NCBI RefSeq assembly: GCF_017654505.1
Contig: NC_054549.1
Coordinates: 24,423,647-24,487,646, forward strand
Reading direction: 5' to 3'
DNA: 64,000 bases
Source of the DNA: Polyodon spathula
Lineage: Eukaryota > Chordata > Actinopteri > Acipenseriformes > Polyodontidae
Shown here: piece after piece, positions 49,141 to 59,977 of the stretch
Layout of the letters: the number at the start of each line of letters is the position of its first letter
How positions within the stretch are numbered: position 1 is the stretch's first letter
Made by a program: the position numbers and the translations under genes
The notes under the pieces: model-generated
The model's database searches: none
Seen by the model: only the letters and a program-made list of their open reading frames with translations
Told to the model about the DNA's origin: nothing

Positions 49141-49877
49141 AAATGTATTTAATTTATCTTACATATAGGCCATACAGCATATATTTTATTAGGATTAAAG
49201 AAACGTTACTTTAAGGGGGACATGTCTTGTGTACTATTATATTTAGTACAGTGAATGTGGATATTAAAAATGTCTGAACAATTGTTGGGAGACTAGAGGA
49301 AGGGCAGATATGTAAAAAGTTAATTGCATAAGTCCTGTTTTAAATACACAACTGTAATGATTACTATATTCACACAAGTGTTGTTTTGAGATTCAGCTTT
49401 TATTAGGGAGCTCCCCTAAATCCCTCATTTAGAAGGATACAGGGTATTAATGCTTGTGACAGGGTAGCAGTCTGCCGTGTGAGTGTGTGCATTCGCTGCT
49501 GAGTGACAGGCAGGAGATCGAGATGGAGGTTGAAGTTGATACGCCCCCTGCAGGCGGACAGGATTTATTTACTGAGCAGCTCATGACACTACCAGCAATG
49601 GCAGCGCAAGGAGCACATACAACACAGTGTAACAAAACTTTGGTAGGATCTACAATATGTCAATTAATCTTCTCTGTTCAATAATAAACTAGTCAAGGCA
49701 TATAACCTTTAACCAGTAACCTTGTCAACATGTTGAATATTCTTTTCCCTTTAATTCAATTTTGAATATGCTACTTTCTGTAACATAAAAATGTAGATAG
49801 AAAAACAGTTTGGAATGGGTGTTAAATATTAGTTAGCTTATGCATTCTTCTTCTTTAGATGATTTTCTTTATCACTG
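49141..49877. other. No gene; possible LTR fragment at 49455
   Basis: 49455 onward starts TGTGACAGGGTAGCAG, in the style of the LTRs elsewhere here, but no end or target duplication was found within 300 bp. The rest is AT-rich. Confidence 0.3.
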
Positions 49878-50040
49878 AATTTAAAAGCACTCAATTGTCC
49901 TCAACAGAGCTCTGGGAATTATATTTAACCTCCAAGTACATATGGTATGACAGAGTAACCATTAACCTGTCCCTCTGCAGCACTCTGCCCCAAGTCTATG
50001 TATGAAATACAGTAGTAAGGAATACCACACAGAACACATT
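49878..50040. mobile_element. R1 MITE fragment
   Basis: It carries AGCACTCAATTGTCCTCAAC and AGAGCTCTG from the left arm, and the core CTCTGCAGCACTCTGCCCC plus GTAAGGAATACCACA. The right arm is missing. Confidence 0.6.
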
Positions 50041-50089
50041 TGACATTTGACACATTTGTAGTTCATCTAAACCAATACTTTAAGCGCAG

Positions 50090-50283
50090 TACAGAAACCA
50101 GGACCAGAGGACACTGATGCAAAAATAAAGAGCAGATAGATTTAGGAGGGAGGAAAGGAGACATTTTTTCACACAGCGAGTGGTGAGTCTATGGAATGGG
50201 CTTCCTAGAAATGTTGTTAAAGAAGAAACACTTTCGATTCTTTAAGACTCAACTTGACAAAGTTTTGAGATCAATACGCTAAT
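50090..50283 (+). mobile_element. CR1-type LINE, C-terminal scrap
   Basis: A frameshifted match to the end of the CR1 protein: GGRKETFFHTASGE, then a W-S-like segment and a final FKTQLDKVLRSIR. It corresponds to the region just downstream of the stop in the copy at 30123-31258. Confidence 0.65.
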
Positions 50284-50311
50284 AAATAAAGATTCATTTT
50301 AAATGTAAGTT

Positions 50312-50627
50312 TGTCAGGGATAGGGTTAAATCCATCCCTGCCATCAACCACGCAGGGCATGTGGTCATTCCCTAATTAGGTAATTGAGCTCTAATTGGGA
50401 ATTGGCCACATGTATATAAAGGGAGGCCATATTCCATTTGTTTATTGGGGAGTTTGGAGAACCAGTGGAAACCTTCTGTGAAGGCCACTGGCCAGCCTAA
50501 AGGTGACTATTATTTTGTGAAGAACAATTTCTTTTGGCCTTGTTTATTTGTTAATAATTATGTGAAACAATGCTTTAACTGCAGATTTCCAGCCTCTGAG
50601 TCTCGTTTATGACACTATCCTGCTACA
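50312..50627 (+). mobile_element. LTR-like fragment
   Basis: It begins TGTCAGGGATAGGG and contains a TATATAAAGGG promoter-like element (50413-50423) followed by GC-richer sequence; it could end at TATCCTGCTACA. I found no target duplication, so both the element class and the borders are tentative. Short inverted words (ATCCATCCCTGCC against GGGATAGGG) occur near its start. Confidence 0.45.
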
Positions 50628-52183
50628 AATAATATTTAAGACTATGCATGGCAAAATAAAATTAGTTTATAATGTAGTGTATATCTGTCCAAGCAAAACA
50701 TAACTCAATGTTGATAAACAGTCAAGGGAAGCACCCTCTTTTCCTCACCCAGTAGTACATTTATCAATTTATTATGGGGGGGAGGGGGGGTCTAAGAACT
50801 TTTAGTTTACCCTCTTAACACCTATCAAAATCTAATTTAGTTTTTCTCAAATGTCGAACCTTGTAGGCAGATACTTTTAGTCTTTAGATAATACATATCC
50901 TGGACTCAGAGAGCAGAAGACGAATTGGGATGTCCAAGAACAAAAGAAAATAAATAAAATGGGGCAGCACATGAATCACAAGGACCTCATTAGGCTTTTT
51001 TGGATAGCTGGTTTCATAACGTACATCAAAGAAGCCTTAAATATCGTAATTGACTCCAAGCCTCTGTTGTACTTTGTGTGCATTGTTGGAACTTCAAATC
51101 AATACGGCAATAAGAAATATCTTTGAAATGAATTGGGGTGATATTTCTTTGTAAAACCCTGGTGCACCTGACAAGAGGGCACTAGAGTGTCAATTCTGCT
51201 CAATTATTGTCCTATTCCATTCAGCACTGAGATGAATTATGACTAACCTGCAGCGATGTGTCTGACTGATCTCTCCTAAGCCTGCACTGATAGAATGACT
51301 TATTTCCTTGGTTACGTACTTTGTTTGGCTCAACCCCTCAGTGTGACCAAATTACTGGCACAAGCTCTCAATCTGCCTGAAGTAATGAAACAACAATCGC
51401 AATAGGTAGCAAGGATTGCTCAATTTGTGCACATGTTCTTAGTGATTGTAGCTAATTAAGTCCCTAAACCTGTTTTGCACTCCCTTGACTACCAAAGTCT
51501 CAAATGAAAAAAAAAGGTATCTGCCCATTACAGGTATGGCATATAGGAACCTCCCCAATCGGTGCACCCCTAATTTCAAACATAAGTCTTAAATATTACC
51601 CAAACAAAAGGTCAATTAGGAATGCATAAATAGATTTCCTTGCCAGCCTAAAATAACAGCTGGGTTTCTTTGACATAAATACATTTGTGTTCTGGCTAAC
51701 TCTGCTCCAGTGAGTTAACCAGGAGCTAACGGAATTGCATGCATGTCAGACACACACACACTCCTCTGAACAATGCTGTCGATATTCACAAATGCATCAT
51801 CCATCTGGAATTACTTCATGCAAAAAAAAAAAAAAGATCTAAGAGATATATACAATATTTCTTTGTGGAAAATCTGTTTAAAAACACTTCTTATGCAAAC
51901 CTTTTTAATAAAATTATAGAAAACAATAAACTAAGGCTGTTTTAAAACTGCGTCAGGGTGATGTATGGACCTATTTTATATTGAAATTGGGAGGGGTTAA
52001 TGACGCCTACTCATCTTGCTCTCTGGCCGCACACAGCCTGAGTGAGTGCAGTGCCTTAAAAGCATGAGACAGAAATATGGTGACATCTGAATTGTTTTGA
52101 TTTTAATCCTGTATGTTTTTAACCAACACATATTTTTTGTTTTATAATTGATAACTGTGTTTTTTCTCTTTGTAACCAAACAG
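50628..52183. other. No gene seen
   Basis: AT-rich, with a G-rich patch at about 50775-50790 (GGGGGGGAGGGGGGG). No exon-like frame was found. Confidence 0.35.
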
Positions 52184-52250
52184 CTACTGCCTCCGCCATC
52201 AGGGCCATCAGAAGCTGATCACCATGGCCTACTGTGTGTAGATGAAAAAT
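52184..52250 (+). other. Possible 67-bp exon with strong splice sites
   Basis: A pyrimidine-rich TTTTTTCTCTTTGTAACCAAACAG acceptor region is followed by a 67-base segment and the donor AAAAT|GTAAGT. One frame reads LLPPPSGPSEADHHGLLCVD without a stop, and the composition is richer in G and C than the surroundings. I do not recognise the peptide. It is on the strand opposite lmcd1, so it could belong to another gene or to a non-coding transcript. It may equally be chance. Confidence 0.25.
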
Positions 52251-53129
52251 GTAAGTTTGACATAAAGACAGCCTCAATATACCCTCGGATTCTGATACTC
52301 CTAATAACATCTCAGTTAGATAAGTGTCTCTATATATATTTAATAAAGAAAGCTCAAGTCGGTTGGACAGACAGCTTGTGTATTTTCTCAGGTTATGATA
52401 CACTCAATAACTTTTCATCAGTTTAGATAAATGTTAAAATGCTATATTTGCACATGTATGACTCATGAAACATATTATTTGTATCATTCTTTCATTCATA
52501 TTGTTCTATCAATTTCAGCGTGCACAGATCTCCCCAGGCTAGACATCACTCAGTAACTTTGTTTCAGGTGTGCTTTTCTAATCTCTGTTCGTTTGATCTT
52601 GTCTGCGACAGCATAACGTTTTTTTCTTTCTGTTACCTGGTGACCCTCCCAAGAGATGTCAGAACCCATATTGTAAATGAATGAATAACCTCAGGGACGT
52701 GATGGAAAAGAGTTTTAGTGGGAGTTATTCATTGTTTCACTCTGATAAGGCCAAGTCTTAGGCAGTACTTGTGTGTGCTACGCTTATTCTTTAAATAATT
52801 TATATAAAATATGTAATGCAAATATTTTTTTAAATAGCATGTTTACACAGATAACCATGAATAAACTAAAATAAAAGAGGATAGATGGTGTTTCGCTTTG
52901 TTTCAATTGGGCAAATTTGTCAACACTTCTGTTTTAAAGATCGCTCATCTCCAGTACAATTATTCAGAGAAAGTGGATTTGTAACTAAATCTACTACCGT
53001 GTTTCCCTTGTCTAGTGAAATTAAAATATATATATAGAGAAAATGAAATTCTAAATACTGAAATGTGTTATTTTTCTCAATAACACAGTCAGCGAAATTC
53101 AGTGCTTACCCGGCATATTAACACCCCGC
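52251..53129. other. No gene seen
   Basis: AT-rich, without recognisable features. Confidence 0.35.
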
Positions 53130-53290
53130 CTCTGCTCACGAATGATTGGACAGCTGTCAGATCCATCACTTTCCCATTGGCTACTCACTCGCCTTTAATT
53201 TTCATGCAGAATACCGTGAACGGCCTCTGCTTGCTTATGATTGGACAGCTGCGTAAAACTTGGCAGATATTTGACTCTCCTATTGGTTAC
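53130..53290. promoter_or_regulatory. Duplicated block with four CCAAT boxes
   Basis: Two imperfect tandem units of about 92 bp each carry GCCTCTGCT(C/T)..., ATGATTGGACAGCTG and then CCATTGG or CTATTGG. ATTGG is the reverse of CCAAT, so there are four regularly placed CCAAT-type (NF-Y-like) sites. The block could be a promoter or enhancer, or simply part of a repeat; no transcript start can be assigned. Confidence 0.3.
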
Positions 53291-53659
53291 ATTTACTGTC
53301 AGTACCTGCAACTGAAACATACAAAATACGTAGAAGCACAGCATAAGCTAGCAGTACTGACAACAGGCCGCTGTTATGCTTTTGTTGGAAAACGTGTTTA
53401 AAGCTTTATTAATTTTCCCACGCTGTTTAATTGGGATCACTTTCCAGAGCAAGACATGTTCGTAAGAAATTCTGTCAATTATCTGCCCAGTATAAATGAC
53501 ATTTTTGTACAATTTTTTCAAGATCCTTTTTTTATAGATCCTTTCCAATTATACAGTACATCACTCAACAGGTGCTGCCACAGAGTTAGTAAAAAGCGAC
53601 TATAGACTTGTATTTCAAATTATGCATTTAACATTCATTCATAAAGAGATGCGATTTCA

Positions 53660-53768
53660 TTCTTTTTCTAAGGTCCTCGCATATGCCTTTCGTTTAACTG
53701 GGACAGCCGATTATTCTGGATAGTTCTACATCTCCAGAGGCGTCCCAATAAAACGGTGCCGACTGTAC
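53660..53768. mobile_element. Possible pogo/Tigger-like terminus
   Basis: The block ends CCAATAAAACGGTGCCGACTG followed by TA. Its reverse complement opens CAGTCGGCACCG, the usual style of pogo/Tigger ends, and the preceding text (TTAACTGGGACAGCCGATTATTCTGGATAG) has the same flavour. No partner end was found. Confidence 0.35.
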
Positions 53769-54959
53769 CAGGTAAAGCGCTGTAATGTTTCCAATGGTTT
53801 TCCCCTCCAATTTAGAATTATGTTCACTGCAGCAACTCCCCACAACAGCTCGGGAGAATTAAAGGTAAGCGGGTGTCATCCCACCTCCAAGCCAATCGCC
53901 TCTTCACACCCTGTAGCTCCACAATAGATGTCCTCAAGTTACCAGCCCAGGGAGGACAAAGTCCAGCGCTGCATATGTGTGCTAGTGCACAGTCTCCCTA
54001 TCCAACTGGAAGCTAATGTAGAATCTCCAGTATAGATCTACAACTTGACACAGCCAGGATGCAAACCTACATTCCCCTGAGGATATGATTCAAAAGCAGG
54101 TCGGGTCTTTACCAAGTTAGACACTCAAGTATCCATAGCAACAACCAAAAGACAATAAGCAAACAAAAAAAGTGAATGAGAATGGATTTCAAAGCCTTGG
54201 GTTTACACCTTTGCATCAGTGTTTGCATGCTTCCATTGCTGTGGGGAAATAACCACTTCAGGACATGCCTTTATCTCCTTTCTTGGTTCTCACCCACAAC
54301 GTGGCTTGAAATGATCCAACGGATAAACAATATTCAAAGGGCACAAAACCTCTACCCACTATTTCTTTAAAAAAAGACCCTATCAGAAAGCCAACATATG
54401 TCAAGAAAAAAGACAGATTCTCAAGTTGTTATTAGCACTTTTTTTTTTATACAGGAACAAATAATTTTCTAAAACAAAGAAGAAGCCATTTCTAATTGCA
54501 AGACTGAAATGAAATGTACAAGTTATTTATTTATGGTTTGGTATCTTTATTGGGTCCGTTCTTCTTCTCTCAATAAAACATGTTAATGACAATTTGGAGT
54601 GCTTTGAGAATCTACCCGTAGGTATTGTCACAGTTTTTAGCCTTATTTTAGTCAAAAACATAAAAATTGTTAAAACAGCCATGTTTTGTTTTTTCTTCAG
54701 TATAAATATTAGGCAGTGTGCTCACCGAACTACAAGTATAGTATTGTATTAGGTTGTCTTAGTGCCATTCGAAAATAAAATCAAATTTAAAGATTATTTT
54801 TAAATATTTTCTCATATGCTTTGTTTTCAGAGTTATATGACTACCTTTTTGAGAGAGTTTTGTTTCATTGATTCTATTTAAAGTGCTGTAGGGTTTAAAA
54901 CACTATGCATTGCTTTCTCTAGCTTTCTGCTTTGTTTTACAAACTCCTGCAATATCTTT
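53769..54959. other. No gene seen
   Basis: 53820-54110 is somewhat GC-richer and may be a repeat, but I recognise no termini. The rest is AT-rich. Confidence 0.35.
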
Positions 54960-55632
54960 CAACATAATCATTATTGTTTTGTTATTTTTATTAACATATC
55001 CCTGGCCATAAATCAGCTTTGACTAGTTCAATTAATTTCACATCAGTTATGCTTTGGCTTCCGGTCTTACAGTCAAAATGTCTTATGAATACATAACATT
55101 AGCTGCTAAATCCAACCAGTTCAATCAGAAACATTTAATTGGTTATGACTCTCCAAAGATCAGCATTTTGATTGGTTCACCTGTCCTTCCTGTTCGTTAT
55201 GTTCAGAGGGATAGAACAGGTTTATGAATATGCATGGCAAGCCCCGTATAATGGCTATAAATAAATACATTGATTATTTTGGTGGGTTAGGGTGGAATAA
55301 GATCCAATAATAAAATCTTCAGCGAGAACTTTACCCTCTAATCAACACAACAGTGTTTAGACCAAGAACAAATTTCATTGCCTAGGTTAAAAAGGGTTCT
55401 GTGTGACAATGCCTCAGGCACATGTTGAGCACAAACATACACATTGCTATCTTGGAGGTACGCCCCCTGTACGTCTTGTATTTTCACTCTAACCGGTCTG
55501 GAAAGCAGCTTGTCATGCATATTCATAAACCTCTTCCCACCCCTCTGAACCTGTGCCGGAGCGAGCGAGAACGGTATTACTGCAGCTTGCAGCTGCTGTC
55601 TCATAGCGGAAGCTGAAGTTGTCACATATATC
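54960..55632 (+). repeat. Interspersed repeat, long copy (partner at 58640)
   Basis: Matching blocks in the same order as the minus-strand copy are TTAACATATCCCTGGCCATAA, CAATCAGAAACATTT, CAGCATTTTGATTGGTTC and GGTATTACTGCAGC. The last is followed by TGCAGCTGCTGTCT and TAGCGGAAG. This copy has about 340 more bases (about 55205-55560) than its partner. No coding sequence was found. Confidence 0.75.
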
Positions 55633-55847
55633 TACCTAGGAAATGTTAGTCTTGAAGGTCTACTGCAACAAATCCCATCCTGCTTTCTGGTGGATGGGGG
55701 CAAGGGGTGTTGTAATGGTTCATTTAAATCAGCACACGTTATAGCCCTTACAAAAAAAGTACTATAGTATTACTATAAAAAATATACTACAGTACTAAAG
55801 TACTATGAGAATGAGAATGATATAATACTATACTACTGTAGTATATA

Positions 55848-57100
55848 CACTGAGTGTACAAAACATTAGGATCACCTGCTCTTTCCATGAAATAAACTGA
55901 CATGGTGAATCCAGATGAAAGCTGTGATCCCTTATTGATGTAACCTGTTAAATCCACTTCAATCAGTGTAGATGAAGGGGAGACAGGTTAAAGAAGGATT
56001 TTTAAGCCTTGACACAATTGAAACATGGATTGTGTATGTGCGCCATTCAGAGGGTAAAAGGGAAAGACAAAAGATTTAAGTGCCTTTGAACGGGGTATGG
56101 TAGTAGGTGCCAGGCACATCGGTTTGAGTGTGTCAAGAACTGCAATGCTGCTCAGTTTTTCATGCTCAACAGTTTCCCGTGTGTATCAAGGACGGTCCAC
56201 CACCCAAAGGACATCCAGCCAACGGCAAGCTAGTGGTCAAAAACAGCTCTTTGATGAAAGAGACCAAAGGAGGCTGACACGAATTGTGCAGAGCAACAGA
56301 CGGGCTACAATTAGTCCAGTACAACATTAGTGCTGAAAGACCCATAAAAGAATGCACAACTCATTGTACTTTGACACGAATGGGGTATGGCAGCTGACGA
56401 CCTAACAGAGTTCCATTTCTTTCAGCAAAACACAAGAAATTGCGGTTGCAGTGGGCTAAGAAACAAAAACACTGGACACTGGAGGACTGGAAAAACATTA
56501 CCTGGTCTGATGAATCCTGGTTCCTGCTGTTTCACGCTGATGGGAGGACTAATGTATGGAGAAAACCACAGGAGTTCATGCATCCATCATGCCATGTGTC
56601 AACATTGCGTGGTGGTGTGATGGTGTGGAATGTGTTTTCATGGCACACATTGGGCCCCTTGACAAAAGTGGAGCAACATTTGAATGCCACAGGATATCTG
56701 AATATCATTGCCAATGAGGTGCATCCCTTCATGGCAGTAGTGTATCCATCTGCTAATGAATTTTTTCAGCAAGATAATGCCCCATGCCACACGGCTAGGA
56801 TTGTCCAGGAACGGTTCCATGAACACGACAGTGAATTCAACTTACTGCAGTTGCCTGCCCAGTCACCAGATCTCAATCCAATTGAGCAACTCTGGGATGA
56901 GATGGAACGAGTTAGAGTAGAGATCCACTACCAGCCAACTTGACACAACTGTGGGAAGCATTGGAGTCAACATGGGCCAGCATCTCTATGGAATGCTTTC
57001 GGCACCTTGTAGAGTCCATGCCCTAACAAAGTGAGGCTGTTCTGAAGGCAAAAGGGGGTGCAACTCAATATTAGGAAAGTGTTCCTAATGTTTTGTACAA
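55848..57100 (+). mobile_element. Tc1-like transposon, nearly full length, broken
   Basis: The left terminus CACTGAGTGTACAAAACATT follows TA (55846-55847). The right terminus is the matching complement up to TTTTGTACA, but its last bases (CTCAGTG) are gone. The transposase runs on the plus strand. The N-terminal helix-turn-helix part is at about 56075-56325 (FERGMVVGARHIGLSVSRTA). A stop/frameshift zone lies at 56326-56440, and then a 167-codon frame holds WSDESWFLLFHAD (Asp), QQDNAPCHTARIV (Asp) and [13 protein letters not shown] (Glu), the DD34E triad. A frameshift near 56935 and a TAA at about 57023 break the C-terminus ([11 protein letters not shown]...VESMP). Confidence 0.9.
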
Positions 57101-57909
57101 ATAAACTCTCAAATAAATTTTTCATGACAAATTGTGTTCAGAGCTTTGTTTATTAATTTACTAATAATGTGACACTCCTTCCAAGCAGTTTCTCTTAAAA
57201 ATTCTTGCCAATACATTTGTTTTCTAAACAAGGATTCACATTCTAATAGGATGACTAGATGTGGCTAGCACATGTTAACCCACCTGCCTGAGTTACCTAA
57301 ATGCTTTCATGCATCATTTTGAAACATTAATTATTATTTTGATTTAAAAAAAATGCTTTTATCATTAAGGGGCCTAGTGGTTTGATGTTGATTCCAGACT
57401 TTTAAATAATTCTTGATTACATGCATTGTGTTTTATTAGGGGTTGTATGGCAGTGAGATAATCTTTGGTTTGATCCTGCAAGCTCATCAAAACCTTATTC
57501 TTTATGTAGATATATGGGGAAATTAGACAATATGTTAGTAAATGTTAACTTCCATCTGAAATAACACCTATACCTCGTTCCTAAAGCAAAGAAAAGCACC
57601 TAAGTGGAGAACATTTTTACTTTGTATTCAATACCCTGGCTTTCAGAGTTTCACAAACAATGTTTGTGCCATTGGCTCCTCCTTGATTATGCCATTTATT
57701 TGTTATTAGCAGATACAATGACAGACAGTACAATTGTGTCAGTAAAGCATGCTTTTAAAAAATGCATTAAAATGGAAATGCTCTATGACTTAGAAAATGT
57801 GTCTTTCAATATAAACCTGCTTTTGCACGTGTCAGATAGTTGCAGAGATCGGGGTGTATGCCTACATTTCATTATGAAGGTAACAGCAGAGTACTTCATT
57901 TATTTATTA
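57101..57909. other. No gene seen
   Basis: AT-rich. A 139-codon plus frame (57604-58023) runs on into the following transposon and has no domain, so it is not considered a gene. Confidence 0.4.
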
Positions 57910-58202
57910 CAGGGTTGTCCAGCTCCAGTCCTCGAGGGCCGCAGGGTCTTCTGGTTTTCATTCCAACGTAAGCTCTCAATTAACATAATTGATCTAATTA
58001 TTTGTTCAGCTGGACATATTTAATATTTTTCAAGGTCTTTTACAGTGGAGACACACCACACTGAAATATTTTGAGGCCTGGAGAGAAGTGTTTAATTTCG
58101 CCAATTAATCAAATAATTAGACTAATTAAGTAATAGAGAACTCGGGTAGAATGAAAGCCAGAAGACACTGTGGCCCTCCAGGAACTGAGTTTGACACCCC
58201 TG
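57910..58202. mobile_element. hAT-like MITE with inverted ends
   Basis: The left end CAGGGTTGTCCAGCTCCAGT and the complement of the right end, CAGGGGTGTCAAACTCAGTT, are inverted repeats. They continue with GAGGGCC(G/A)CAG and GTCTTCTGG(T/C)TTTCATTC for about 55 bp. The flanks ATTTATTA and AGTTAGTA agree at six of eight positions, as expected for an aged 8-bp hAT duplication. This type is widespread in vertebrates. It has no coding capacity. Confidence 0.8.
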
Positions 58203-58639
58203 AGTTAGTATGTCTCTCATCAGATTTGCAGTGCATATTTCATTATTAATTGTTTACCTCGGAAAGCAGACAAGTGCATGTATAAGGCCTCTGAAAATAT
58301 TCTAAGAGCATTCAGTACTATAGTATACTATACTTTTGCTAAGGGAGCATAGGAGAATCCGCCAGAGAAAGTAAACAAAAACAAACAATATATGGTACAA
58401 AATGTATTTAGATAAAAACAAGCATAAATTAAAAGCGATTCCATGAAATGCCAGCTCAGGCATTTGAAACATGACATTTCACACATCATTACCCTGTTAA
58501 ATACCCCATTCAGATGGACGCTAAAGTGCAATAGAGTTTTAACATTACACATTATTTTCGGATTAACGTGACGATGAATGTATTTCTGTTGGCTGTTATT
58601 GAAAACACAGTTTTAAGCTTTACTTTCTTGTTTATACAA
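58203..58639. other. No gene seen
   Basis: AT-rich, without recognisable features. Confidence 0.35.
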
Positions 58640-58965
58640 CCGCCACTACATACTACATACCATTTGACAACTTCAACATCCGCTATAAGACAGCAGCTGC
58701 AGGCTGCAGTAATACCCTATTGGAGTGAGGAGGTAGGAACCAATCAAAATGCTGAACTTTGGGGGATGAGTCGGGAACCAAGGAAATGTTTCTGATTGGA
58801 CAGGTTGAATTCAACCAGACGATGTTTTGAAGATATTTTGACAAGAAGATGCATAACCTGTGTGAAACGAAAATAACTCATCAAAACTGATTTATGACCA
58901 GGGATATGTTAATAACAATACCAAAACAATTGCGATTATGCCTGTTCAGTAAAACTTGAACTTCC
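58640..58965 (-). repeat. Interspersed repeat, short inverted partner of 54960-55632
   Basis: The reverse complement aligns with the long copy from TTAACATATCCCTGGTCATAA to GGTATTACTGCAGC and TAGCGGATG, with one contiguous gap of about 340 bases. The two copies face each other about 3 kb apart. Confidence 0.75.
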
Positions 58966-59349
58966 TGGACCATTTCAGTTTGTTGATGTCATTTTATCTT
59001 TAGTCCTGTTGGTGATTGTGTTATTGTATACAGTGATTTTAATAGCGTCAGTCAAAGAATTGAAGAAAATAAAATGTCCTTATTTTGAACTCTGGAGATC
59101 ACGTCTGCGTTCAATAGCAGAGCGATCTCTCCTGATGCCCCATAACATTTGTTAACAGTTATTGAATGGTCTGTTAGGAGCGAGCAGTTTCACAATAGCA
59201 GGCAAGAATCGCTGTGTATTAAAACAGCTGCTTTTGCAATTTTTGTATATATTGTTTAAAATGTAATCACTCCTACTGTATGTTTGTAATGTAAACTTAC
59301 TGACACTTTTTTTATTTTAGTATCTTAAGGCGCAAGTCATATCTGTATA

Positions 59350-59977
59350 CTGAGCATCAAAAGAAATGTATCACTTATATTTGAGCATCAAAAGAAACGT
59401 ATCACTTATATTTGGATAAAATTCACTAGATGTGACCAAAAAATGACAAAGTTTCAGAGAAGGTGCAGTAACTTTTTATTGTGCTGATTAACAATTGACA
59501 TCACAAAGATGCTGCAAAATGATCTGTTGATCTTGGGCAGGTGTTGGTCTCCCAGTTTGTGGCCTGTCATTGACAGAGTGTATCTGGTTATACCGTCTCG
59601 CCAGGTTTGAAATTGCAGGCTGTGAGCAACCAAGATGGCCAGCCACAATCTGCTGACCTAGACCAGCCTCCAAAATGCCCATTGCACAAAGGATGACAGA
59701 CACGGCATATTCTTTTTTTTCTGTGATTTTCATTATTGCTTTTATTCAAGCTTGCAATTCAACTGCTGAAATCACTCCATATCCAGTGTCTAATCAACTG
59801 TCTCACTAATTAGGTGATTAAGTGCCTATGCTTCAGTCATAGTCACTCAAGCATGTCATGGTCAAGGATGAATGAAAAGAAACCAAAAAACATTTTGGCA
59901 ATGTCCATCATTTATATACCTTATTTTTTATTAAAATAAATGTGTTATAATAGTGATCAATTTCTTTTGATGCTTGG
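59350..59977 (-). mobile_element. Internally deleted Tc1-like element
   Basis: The ends are inverted AGCATCAAAAGAAA(T/C) motifs flanked by TA (59348-59349 and 59978-59979). The left terminal motif is present twice, about 31 bp apart (59351 and 59382). On the minus strand an 81-codon frame (59733-59488) encodes only the N-terminal DNA-binding part of a Tc1-type transposase: a helix-turn-helix with HLGCSQPAISNLARRYNQ and the GRP linker motif. The DDE catalytic domain is absent. At 628 bp this is a deletion derivative that would need enzyme in trans. Confidence 0.75.

Noticed and set aside
57604..58023. 139-codon plus-strand frame
   Set aside because: Its last third runs through the hAT-like MITE at 57910, and the first part is AT-driven with no domain or splice context.
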